Shown one piece after another: positions 1-5,281 of a stretch of 8,058 nucleotides of DNA. The translations under genes were made by a program, and so were the position numbers. Source of the DNA: Actinomycetes bacterium (GTDB lineage: Bacteria > Actinomycetota > Acidimicrobiia > Acidimicrobiales > Palsa-688); contig JAKAWM010000112.1 in assembly GCA_021827285.1 (NCBI GenBank), positions 1 to 8,058 of the forward strand, given 5' to 3'. The notes under the pieces are model-generated. The model was not told where the DNA came from. It saw nothing but the letters and a program-made list of their open reading frames with translations, and made no database searches. The first letter of the stretch is position 1. Every line of letters begins with the position of its first letter.

Positions 1-384
1 GACGTCCACCTCTCCGGTGGGGTCGGCATCGGCGGAGTGCTGGAGCCACCCCAGGCAGCTCCTGTCATTATCGGGGACCAGGCGTTGATCGGCAGCCGTT
101 GCATGATCACCCAGGGCGCCCAGGTGGGCACGGGGGCTGTTCTGGGTGAAGGCTGCGTGCTCAACCCAGGCATCCCTGTGATCGACTCCGAAACGGGCAA
201 AGAGCTGTCCCGAGGGGTGGTGCCGCCCTGGTGCGTGGGAGTGGGCGCCACCAGACCGAGGAGCTTCGAGGGAGGGACCTTCGGCTTGCCGTGCATTCTT
301 GTCGTACGCCGGCTCGCCGAGGGCAGGCGCCACAGCCGGGCACAGCTGGAGGAGATGCTGCGTGACCACGGCGTCGGTGTGTAG
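1..384 (+). CDS. dapD: Tetrahydrodipicolinate N-succinyltransferase (DapD), C-terminal part
   Basis: This is the 3' part of a gene that enters from the left edge; reading frame 1 is open from base 1 to the TAG at 382-384, giving 127 residues. DapD transfers succinyl from succinyl-CoA to tetrahydrodipicolinate in the cytoplasmic lysine/meso-diaminopimelate pathway. The fragment opens with DVHLSGGVGIGGVLEP, the strongly conserved stretch of the left-handed beta-helix of E. coli-type DapD. It continues with hexapeptide-repeat turns (IIGDQALIGSRC, AQVGTGAVLGEGCVL) and the DSETGKEL...GVVPPW segment matching the DRETGE...GRVPAGS region of that family, then a short C-terminal helical tail. The N-terminal domain lies outside the window. 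dapE follows after 12 bp on the same strand, so the two are probably co-transcribed. Family identity is very secure. The E. coli-like sequence type, rather than the M. tuberculosis type, is notable. Confidence 0.95.
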   Translation, partial: DVHLSGGVGIGGVLEPPQAAPVIIGDQALIGSRCMITQGAQVGTGAVLGEGCVLNPGIPVIDSETGKELSRGVVPPWCVGVGATRPRSFEGGTFGLPCILVVRRLAEGRRHSRAQLEEMLRDHGVGV

Positions 385-396
385 GCCCGAACCGCG

Positions 397-1503
397 ATGA
401 CCGAGGGGCACGCGGCTCGTCCAAGCGACTTACTGGCGCTGACCGCCGAACTTGTTGCCACACCCTCGGTTTCCAAGCAGGAACGCCAGATTGCCGACCT
501 CGTCGAATCCCGCCTGCGATCACTCGCCGGCTTGGGGGTGTACAGGGTGGGGGACAACGTGGTTGCCCGTACTGAACTCGGGTTGCCAGTACGGGTGGTG
601 CTGGCGGGGCATCTCGACACCGTGCCACCTGCAGGAGGCAACGACGTTCCCCGTCTGCACGGGGAAGTACTGGCCGGAGTTGGGGCAGCCGACATGAAGG
701 GCGGCTTGGCGGTAATGCTCGACCTCGCACGTTCGGTCGCGGCCGGTGCGTCGAGCGGTGGCGGCCCTGCGCTCGACGCAACGTTCGTCTTCTATACGGC
801 CGAGGAGATCGCCCGCAAACACAGTGGTCTCCTCGTCCTGGCCCGAACGCGGCCCGACCTACTGGTCGGTGATGCCGCCGTGGTCTGTGAGCCGACTGGT
901 GGTGCCGTCGAGGCGGGCTGCCAGGGGGTGCTCAGGGCACTGGTGAGGCTGGCCGGCCAGCGTGCTCACGTCGCCCGCCCTTGGTCCGGGCGCAATGCCC
1001 TCCACCGTCTGGGCCCGCTGCTTTGCGCCGTCAGCGCCTGGCCTGCCCGGCACGTAGACCTCGAGGGCTGCAACTACGTAGAGTCTCTTCAAGCGGTCAG
1101 AGCCGAAGGCGGCGTGGCGGCGAACGTGTTGCCCGATCTGGCCGAGCTGGAGCTCAATTACCGCTTCGCGCCGGACCGAGACGTCGATGCCGCCGGCCAG
1201 GCCCTGCAAGACCTTTTGGGCCAATGGCTGGACGACCGGGACAGCTTCGAGGTGGTGGACAGTGCGCCTGCGGCTGCACCCGCTCTGGGCCATCCGGTCC
1301 TGGCCGGTCTAGTGGCGGCCGCCGACGGGCACGTGCGGGCCAAGTTGGGCTGGACCGACGTCGCCTTCTTTGCCGAGCGGGGAGTCCCGGCAGCCAATTT
1401 CGGGCCGGGCGACCCCGAGATCGCCCACACGGCGACCGAGTTCGTCACCCGCCAATCGCTGGTGTACGCTCGGCGGGTGCTCGGGCAATTGCTCGGCGTG
1501 TAG
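397..1503 (+). CDS. dapE: Succinyl-diaminopimelate desuccinylase (DapE), M20 metallopeptidase family
   Basis: A 368-residue cytoplasmic di-zinc hydrolase that removes succinate from N-succinyl-LL-diaminopimelate, two steps after DapD. The M20 landmarks are in order: GHLDTVPP with H72 and D74, GAADMKGG with D99 as the likely bridging ligand, YTAEEI with E136/E137 as general base and ligand, CEPTGG with E165, and IAHTATEF with H344. The dimerisation-domain histidine motif reads AHVARPWSGRNALH (H191), where relatives usually have AHSARPW. The stretches VEAGCQG, NYRFAPDR and GWTDVAFF...NFGPGDP are typical of actinobacterial DapE, and the length is normal. The ATG at 397 lies 12 bp after the dapD stop with no clear Shine-Dalgarno sequence, which suggests translation coupled to dapD. 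The stop is 4 bp from the convergent kinase stop. Confidence 0.95.
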   Translation: MTEGHAARPSDLLALTAELVATPSVSKQERQIADLVESRLRSLAGLGVYRVGDNVVARTELGLPVRVVLAGHLDTVPPAGGNDVPRLHGEVLAGVGAADMKGGLAVMLDLARSVAAGASSGGGPALDATFVFYTAEEIARKHSGLLVLARTRPDLLVGDAAVVCEPTGGAVEAGCQGVLRALVRLAGQRAHVARPWSGRNALHRLGPLLCAVSAWPARHVDLEGCNYVESLQAVRAEGGVAANVLPDLAELELNYRFAPDRDVDAAGQALQDLLGQWLDDRDSFEVVDSAPAAAPALGHPVLAGLVAAADGHVRAKLGWTDVAFFAERGVPAANFGPGDPEIAHTATEFVTRQSLVYARRVLGQLLGV

Positions 1504-1507
1504 AAGC

Positions 1508-2554
1508 TCATGCGTTGCTCCGGGCCATGAAGGCATCCAGCTCGTCCCGGTTGGGCGGGTCCGCCCCCGGGCGCGTGCAGGCCAAGGCGGCGGCGCTTGT
1601 AGCCTGCTCGAGGGCGGCCCGGAGATCTTCGGGACCGAGCCCGTCGAGTGTCCCGGGCCCCGCGGCGAGGGCACCATGGTCGGACAGCCACGCCAGCAGC
1701 CCAGCGCTGAATGTGTCCCCAGCCCCGATCGTGTCGGACACGTCCACTTTGGCCGCCCGGGAGCTGCACACGGCCCCGCTGCGATGGAAGGCGGTCGCCC
1801 CCCCGGCGCCGTAGGTGACGATGACCAGGCGAGCCTCGGCGGACAACCATCGCCGGGCAACGTCAGCCGGGCCGTGCTCAGGTGCCAGGAGGCCGAGATC
1901 CTCTTCGCTCAGTTTTATGATGTGGGCACCGTGCAGTACCTCGGTGAGGCGTTCGCGGTACCGGCTGAGGTCACCGATGAACCCGGGGCGGACGTTAGGG
2001 TCGACCGAGATCACGGCCTGGCTTTGCTCGCGGACTGCTTGCAACCACTCCGATAGCACTTGGGCGCCGGGCAGGAGCGCCAGCGCCAGGGAGCCGGTGT
2101 GCACCGCGCCCACATCACTCAGCGCGTCGGGGGCGATCAATTCGCCGGGTGCCCATTGCCAGTCGGCTGTCCCCGGCCCGTAGAACGTGTAGGAAGCACG
2201 GCCGGCAGAGTCGAGTGCTACCACGGCGAGGGTGGGTGGCTCGTCGGCCTGGACGGAGGGCGCCAGGTCCACCCGGTTGGCCCAAAGGTGCTCACGGAGC
2301 CAAGGCCCGAAGCCCTGATCCGAAAAACGCCCGGCAAAGGCGGTCGGCACACCGAGCCTGGTTAACGCCAGGGCGACGTTGGCTGCGCTCCCACCGGGGA
2401 GGGCGAGCAGCCGTTGCGACCCCTGGGGGGCCCCGGCCGGGCCCGAGCGGGGAGCGGGACCGCCTTCCTCGGGTGCCAGAGGCGCCAAGTCAACCAGGCA
2501 CTCACCCACCACGAGTACCTTGCTTGGCACGGCTGGGCCGGTCATAGTGACCAT
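1508..2554 (-). CDS. PfkB-family carbohydrate kinase, probably fructokinase
   Basis: A ribokinase-superfamily (PfkB) sugar kinase of 348 residues that phosphorylates a sugar with ATP in the cytoplasm. It opens with KVLVVGECLVDLAP, then PGGSAANVALALTRLG (residues 53-68, first PfkB signature and sugar pocket), FAGRFSDQGFG, DPNVRP (185-190), KLSEEDL (214-220), VTYGAGG, and DTIGAGDTFSAGLLAWL (274-290, second signature), where D280 is the catalytic base of the GAGD anion hole. These features are closest to fructokinases, but exact substrate cannot be read from sequence. Residues about 28-50 form a Gly/Pro-rich stretch longer than usual between the first strand and the GG motif. Possible starts are GTG 2557, ATG 2554 and ATG 2545. 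I chose 2554 because a -10-like TACTGT lies 7 nt before it and no Shine-Dalgarno sequence is visible. It is divergent from manA, which uses the same hexose 6-phosphate pool if this is a fructokinase. Confidence 0.87.
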   Translation of the reverse strand: MVTMTGPAVPSKVLVVGECLVDLAPLAPEEGGPAPRSGPAGAPQGSQRLLALPGGSAANVALALTRLGVPTAFAGRFSDQGFGPWLREHLWANRVDLAPSVQADEPPTLAVVALDSAGRASYTFYGPGTADWQWAPGELIAPDALSDVGAVHTGSLALALLPGAQVLSEWLQAVREQSQAVISVDPNVRPGFIGDLSRYRERLTEVLHGAHIIKLSEEDLGLLAPEHGPADVARRWLSAEARLVIVTYGAGGATAFHRSGAVCSSRAAKVDVSDTIGAGDTFSAGLLAWLSDHGALAAGPGTLDGLGPEDLRAALEQATSAAALACTRPGADPPNRDELDAFMARSNA

Positions 2555-2561
2555 CACGCAG

Positions 2562-2567
2562 ACAGTA
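2562..2567 (-). promoter_or_regulatory. Possible -10 element of a leaderless promoter for the sugar kinase
   Basis: On the minus strand TACTGT fits the actinobacterial -10 pattern TANNNT and ends 7 nt before the ATG at 2554. That would put transcription start at or next to the start codon. No Shine-Dalgarno-like sequence sits at the right distance, which agrees with a leaderless mRNA. No good -35 is visible. A hexamer this degenerate can occur by chance. Confidence 0.3.
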
Positions 2568-2585
2568 GTGCCCGGCTCCGTGGCC

Positions 2586-2591
2586 TATGGT
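2586..2591 (+). promoter_or_regulatory. Possible -10 element of a leaderless promoter for manA
   Basis: TATGGT fits TANNNT and ends 6 nt before the GTG at 2598, the spacing expected if the first transcribed base is the start codon. It would lie inside the coding region if translation began at GTG 2568 or 2580, so it also bears on start choice. No recognisable -35 is seen. Confidence 0.32.
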
Positions 2592-2597
2592 GACGGA

Positions 2598-3635
2598 GTG
2601 CAGCCGATCACATTGGGCCCCAACCAGCCTCTCCAGTTCTACCGGGGGGGCAAGGAGATCGCCGCCTTCCGAGGGAAGGCTCAAATAGACGAGTACCGCC
2701 CGGAGGACTGGGTGGCGTCCACCACAGCGCGGTACGGACTGGAGCCGGACGGGTTATCGAGGTTGCCCGACGGCCGCTATTTGCGCGATGTCCTGCAGTC
2801 TGACCCCCAGGCGTGGCTGGGGCCCGAGCATGTGACGCACTTCGGGGCCGAGCCTGCGCTCCTCGTCAAGCTTCTCCACGCCGGGGAACGTTTGCCTGTC
2901 CACCTCCACCCAGATCGCTCTTTCGCGCTTCGTCACTTGGGCTCCCGGCATGGTAAGACCGAAGCGTGGGTGGTGCTGGGCACGGCCGGCTCGGAACCTT
3001 CCGTGTGGCTGGGATGGTCCAGGGACGTCGCGGCGAACGAGGTAGCAGGTTGGGTGGCCTCGCAGGACCGAGCATCGATGCTGGGCACCCTGAACAGGTT
3101 GGTCGTGCGCCCAGGTGATGCCGTGCTGGTGCCGGCGGGGATGCCCCATGCCATTGGGGAGGGCGTGTTTTGCGTCGAGGTCCAAGAACCCACCGACTAT
3201 TCGATAATGATCGAGTTTGATGGCTTCGACCTCGACCCCGCCGGAGGTGAGCTGGGGTTGGGCCGCGAGGTGGCCTTGTCCTGCCTGCGCCACCAGGCTT
3301 TGTCACCCGCTGAGCTGGGATCGCTGACCCGGAGCAAACCTCACAGCTGGTCAGGGATCGAAGAAGTGCTCCCTCCCACCTCTCGACCCTACTTCCGCGC
3401 CCAGCGGGTGAGAGGCGAGCACGCAGTGGCCATGGATCAGTCCTTCGCTGTCATTGTGGTGGTCCACGGAGACGGGGAATTAGAAGGCGAAGATTGGAGG
3501 TTGGTTTTGCACCGGGGCACGACGGCCGTCGTCCCTTGGGCCGCCGGTCCCTCCACCGTGTCCGGCCCGGTCGAGTTGCTCAGGTGCTTGCCCCCCCTCG
3601 TAGCCGACGCCCGTCAGGATGACCCTGCGGCCTAG
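2598..3635 (+). CDS. manA: Mannose-6-phosphate isomerase, class I (ManA)
   Basis: A zinc-dependent cupin enzyme of 345 residues that interconverts mannose 6-phosphate and fructose 6-phosphate, linking glycolysis to GDP-mannose and glycan synthesis. The class I landmarks are visible: LPVHLHPD with metal ligands H102 and H104, GKTEAWVVLG with E122, and RPGDAVLVPAGMPHAIGEGV with H184, followed by CVEVQEPTDYSIMIE. A second cupin-like half follows from about residue 265 (YFRAQRV...SFAVIVVVHGDGEL) and ends ELLRCLPP. The N-terminal half begins LGPNQPLQFYRGGKEIAAFRG, as in actinobacterial members. The frame stays open upstream to 2379, but that part is antisense to the kinase. GTG 2598 is preferred because homology begins there and a -10-like hexamer lies 6 nt before it; GTG 2580 and GTG 2568 are alternatives. 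It is divergent from the sugar kinase and convergent with lexA (38-bp gap). Confidence 0.9.
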   Translation: MQPITLGPNQPLQFYRGGKEIAAFRGKAQIDEYRPEDWVASTTARYGLEPDGLSRLPDGRYLRDVLQSDPQAWLGPEHVTHFGAEPALLVKLLHAGERLPVHLHPDRSFALRHLGSRHGKTEAWVVLGTAGSEPSVWLGWSRDVAANEVAGWVASQDRASMLGTLNRLVVRPGDAVLVPAGMPHAIGEGVFCVEVQEPTDYSIMIEFDGFDLDPAGGELGLGREVALSCLRHQALSPAELGSLTRSKPHSWSGIEEVLPPTSRPYFRAQRVRGEHAVAMDQSFAVIVVVHGDGELEGEDWRLVLHRGTTAVVPWAAGPSTVSGPVELLRCLPPLVADARQDDPAA

Positions 3636-3673
3636 CACTGCTACAGAGCCGTGGCCACGTCGGACAGCTTTCC

Positions 3674-4306
3674 TCACAGCCGGCGTAGGACGGTCACCAC
3701 CTTGCCATAAATCGCTACTTCTGCCGCCGGGAACACCATGGGCTCCATGCTGGAGTTGGCCGGTATCAGGGTTATGTCACCGTTCTTGCGTGAGAAGGTC
3801 TTGACTGTCGCCTCGCCACCAGGGATCCCGGCGACCACTATCTCGCCAGGTTGGGCATCGGGCTGCTGGCGGGCAACCACAAAGTCACCGTTGAAAATGC
3901 CGGCCTCCACCATCGAATCGCCGCGGACCCGCAACATGAAGACATTGCCCGAGCCGGTTAGTTCCTCCGGCAGGGGCATCAACTCTTCGATGTTTTCGGA
4001 GGCAAGGACATTGGTACCGGCGGCTACATCACCGACGAGAGGTACATAGCGGGGCGCGGGTCGTTGTAGGGCGGCCCCAGAGGCTGAGTCGTAGCGCACC
4101 TCGATGGCGCGCGGCTTGGTGGGGTCACGCCGGAGGTACCCCTGCCTTTGCAACGTCTTAAGGTGGGCATGGACCGTGGAGGTCGACGCCAGCCCGACAG
4201 CCTCACCTATTTCTCTCACCGACGGCGGGTAACCGCGTTCACGAAGCTGCGCGGCTATGAAATCCAGTATCTCCCGGCGCTTGCCGGTGAGCACGACGTC
4301 GCTCAA
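3674..4306 (-). CDS. lexA: LexA repressor, SOS master regulator
   Basis: A 210-residue transcriptional repressor that binds SOS boxes and cleaves itself when stimulated by RecA filaments. The N-terminal winged helix-turn-helix is clear: LTGKRREILDFI, GYPPSVREIGEAVGLAS (26-41), STVHAHLKTLQRQGYLRRDP. The cleavage site is the Ala-Gly bond A96-G97 in VGDVAAGTN. The S24 catalytic dyad is S131 (RVRGDSMVEAGI) and K169 (GGEATVKTF). The C-terminus YGKVVTVLRRL is canonical. The start is the unusual TTG at 4306: an AAGGGAGA Shine-Dalgarno lies 5 nt upstream, and a near-consensus promoter (TTGACC-N17-TATGAT) has its -10 at 4347-4352. In-frame ATGs at 4351 and 4348 fall within or beside the -10, so they could not be in the mRNA. 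A LexA box overlaps the -35, so the gene is autorepressed. It is divergent from the LysM division inhibitor. Confidence 0.97.
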   Translation of the reverse strand: MSDVVLTGKRREILDFIAAQLRERGYPPSVREIGEAVGLASTSTVHAHLKTLQRQGYLRRDPTKPRAIEVRYDSASGAALQRPAPRYVPLVGDVAAGTNVLASENIEELMPLPEELTGSGNVFMLRVRGDSMVEAGIFNGDFVVARQQPDAQPGEIVVAGIPGGEATVKTFSRKNGDITLIPANSSMEPMVFPAAEVAIYGKVVTVLRRL

Positions 4307-4311
4307 CTTCG

Positions 4312-4319
4312 TCTCCCTT
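4312..4319 (-). promoter_or_regulatory. Ribosome binding site deciding the lexA TTG start
   Basis: On the minus strand AAGGGAGA is a strong purine-rich Shine-Dalgarno match, with 5 nt between its end and TTG 4306. It lies downstream of the other possible lexA starts (ATG 4348, ATG 4351, GTG 4399), so it can serve only the TTG. Confidence 0.75.
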
Positions 4320-4346
4320 GTCGGGTGTTCGGTCTTGATGCCCCCC

Positions 4347-4375
4347 ATCATACCCGGTCCCGGCCACTGGGTCAA
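4347..4375 (-). promoter_or_regulatory. lexA promoter (-35 TTGACC, -10 TATGAT)
   Basis: Read on the minus strand, TTGACC (4375-4370) and TATGAT (4352-4347) are separated by exactly 17 nt, a near-consensus housekeeping sigma promoter. Transcription would begin near 4340, giving a leader of about 34 nt before the TTG start. The first three bases of the -35 lie inside a LexA box (4373-4386), so bound LexA would block RNA polymerase. Confidence 0.8.
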
Positions 4376-4386
4376 ACATATGTTCC
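4373..4386 (-). promoter_or_regulatory. LexA (SOS) box at the lexA promoter
   Basis: The minus strand reads GGAACATATGTTTG, which matches the Gram-positive/actinobacterial SOS box core GAAC-N4-GTT(T/C). It overlaps the -35 of the lexA promoter, as expected for autoregulation. It differs from the two other boxes in this region at the first base and in the spacer. Confidence 0.85.
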
Positions 4387-4473
4387 CCAGGTTGTGCACT
4401 TCGGACGGCAGCCGCAGCTCGGTTCGAGAGGACGCTGCTGGCAGTTCGTCCCAGCGCCGCCCGCCGATGGGCC

Positions 4474-4501
4474 TTGACTACGAACGTACGTTTGCTAGTG
4501 T
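4474..4501 (+). promoter_or_regulatory. SOS promoter of the LysM protein gene
   Basis: TTGACT (4474-4479) resembles a -35, and TAGTGT (4496-4501) fits the -10 pattern TANNNT with a 16-nt spacer. A LexA box fills almost the whole spacer, and a second one lies just beyond the expected start site near 4508. The -35 is good and the -10 weak, a common design for a promoter kept off until derepressed. Confidence 0.6.
4481..4494 (+). promoter_or_regulatory. LexA (SOS) box 1 of the LysM protein gene
   Basis: CGAACGTACGTTTG matches CGAAC-N4-GTTYG, the actinobacterial/Bacillus-type LexA operator. It lies between the -35 and -10 of the + strand promoter, so bound LexA would exclude RNA polymerase. Confidence 0.9.
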
Positions 4502-4511
4502 AGCTGTGTGT

Positions 4512-4525
4512 CGAACGTATGTTTG
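4512..4525 (+). promoter_or_regulatory. LexA (SOS) box 2 of the LysM protein gene
   Basis: CGAACGTATGTTTG is a second operator with one mismatch to box 1. Centre-to-centre distance is 31 bp, about three turns of B-DNA, so two LexA dimers would sit on the same face of the helix. It lies just downstream of the expected transcription start. The ATG at 4519 falls inside it and is not the likely start codon. Confidence 0.9.
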
Positions 4526-4530
4526 CTGGA

Positions 4531-4538
4531 AAGGGAGG
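4531..4538 (+). promoter_or_regulatory. Ribosome binding site of the LysM protein gene
   Basis: AAGGGAGG is a strong Shine-Dalgarno sequence 4 nt before GTG 4543. It lies downstream of the in-frame ATG 4519, which rules that codon out and fixes the GTG. Confidence 0.75.
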
Positions 4539-4542
4539 GTAC

Positions 4543-5061
4543 GTGGTAGCGGTCAGCTCATACGAGCGGTGCGGCGGGTTGAGGCCAGCCAGCCCTGGGC
4601 AAGCCCGACCAGGCTCGACCGGAGCGGATAGGCTCAGGAGCCCGGCCGGTTGTGGGGCCGCTGAGCTGCAGTCGTGGGGCACGCAGGTCGTCCCGGCCGC
4701 CAGCCGCCGGCCCAGTCGTGCGCATCCGTCGTTGCCCGTGCCGAAGACGTCCCAGCTGGCTTGTCGCTGGGTCTTGGTGCTGTTGGCGGCCGGGATGACG
4801 ATCTCCTTCCTCCTGCTCGGTGTGGCCCGTGCCGTCTCGGCTCTCTCTGGTCCCGCGAACTTGCGTGGCTGTGCAATGAGCCAACCAGAAGCCGGCGCCC
4901 CGGGCTGTTCGCAGATCTACGTAGCGCGGCCAGGGGACACGATCTGGGCGGTAGCCGTCATGTTCGGCAAAGGTAGCGACCCTCGACCTCTTGCCGACCA
5001 ACTCGAAGCCGAGATAGGTGGGGGAGTGCTGCAGCCTGGCCAGCACCTGAGCGTGCCATAG
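4543..5061 (+). CDS. SOS-induced membrane-anchored LysM protein, ChiZ/DivS/YneA-like cell-division suppressor
   Basis: A 172-residue protein with three parts. Residues 1-70 are a low-complexity, probably disordered, Arg-rich cytoplasmic segment (eight Arg, many Pro, Gly, Ser, Ala). Residues about 75-98 are one hydrophobic membrane helix (WVLVLLAAGMTISFLLLGVA). Residues about 125-172 are a LysM peptidoglycan-binding domain (IYVARPGDTIWAVAV ... LQPGQHLSVP), placed outside if the positive-inside rule holds. This order matches mycobacterial ChiZ (Rv2719c), which is likewise divergent from lexA, and is functionally like DivS of Corynebacterium and YneA of Bacillus. Those proteins halt septation during the SOS response. 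The GTG start follows an AAGGGAGG site, and two LexA boxes lie upstream, so damage induction is very likely. No hydrolase catalytic domain is visible, so I infer division inhibition, not cell-wall cleavage. Outside the LysM and membrane segments, similarity to named relatives is by architecture only. Confidence 0.85.
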   Translation: MVAVSSYERCGGLRPASPGQARPGSTGADRLRSPAGCGAAELQSWGTQVVPAASRRPSRAHPSLPVPKTSQLACRWVLVLLAAGMTISFLLLGVARAVSALSGPANLRGCAMSQPEAGAPGCSQIYVARPGDTIWAVAVMFGKGSDPRPLADQLEAEIGGGVLQPGQHLSVP

Positions 5062-5281
5062 GTGCTCCGCTGTGGGGACAAGGCGGTGTTGCGAACCTCG
5101 CCCGGCTGGCAGAGGTCGGTCTTGGCCCCCTAAATAGCCTGGCCAACCGGATGCTGGCCCAACGCCAGGAGCCCATGCCCCCTTCTGTCCCGGGTCTCCA
5201 CTCCACCCGGGATAATGTGCGCAACGTGCACAGCCAGGGCAACGATTTGAGTGATCCCCAAGCGAGAAGGGCGCGCGGCAG
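5062..5281. other. 220-bp intergenic region with three inverted repeats
   Basis: No convincing gene or tRNA is seen here. It contains three potential hairpins: 5117-5149 (TTGGCC/GGCCAA stem extended by CGG/CCG across a 2-nt bulge, 13-nt loop), 5154-5168 (CTGGC/GCCAG, 5-nt loop) and 5188-5212 (TCCCGGGT/ACCCGGGA, 9-nt loop). A GATAAT at 5211-5216 could be a -10 for suhB. No T-run follows any stem, so an intrinsic terminator is not supported. Confidence 0.5.
5188..5212. repeat. Perfect inverted repeat TCCCGGGT-N9-ACCCGGGA before suhB
   Basis: An 8-bp perfect inverted repeat with a 9-nt spacer. Its right arm runs into GATAAT (5211-5216), a possible -10 hexamer, so it could be a repressor operator between the -35 and -10 of suhB, or an RNA hairpin at the end of the LysM gene transcript. 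The sequence alone does not decide between these. Confidence 0.45.

Noticed and set aside
161..781. Long minus-strand open frame (206 codons) antisense to dapD/dapE
   Set aside because: It is Arg/Pro-rich, resembles no family, and lies opposite two well-supported genes; such shadows are common at this GC content.
2379..2597. Open + strand extension upstream of manA
   Set aside because: It is antisense to the start of the kinase gene, and homology to the isomerase begins only after 2598.
3636..3673. Terminator between manA and lexA (palindrome CGTGGCCACG at 3650-3659)
   Set aside because: The palindrome has no loop and no following T-run, so a hairpin terminator is not supported.
4307..4399. 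Longer LexA starting at GTG 4399 or ATG 4351/4348
   Set aside because: These codons lie upstream of or inside the promoter -10, while a Shine-Dalgarno sequence points to TTG 4306.
4418..4428. Palindrome CTCG-GTT-CGAG in the lexA upstream region as a fourth SOS box
   Set aside because: It lacks the GAAC-N4-GTT spacing of the other three boxes.
5062..5281. tRNA or small RNA gene in the gap before suhB
   Set aside because: No cloverleaf, T-loop consensus or known riboswitch core was found; only simple inverted repeats are present.
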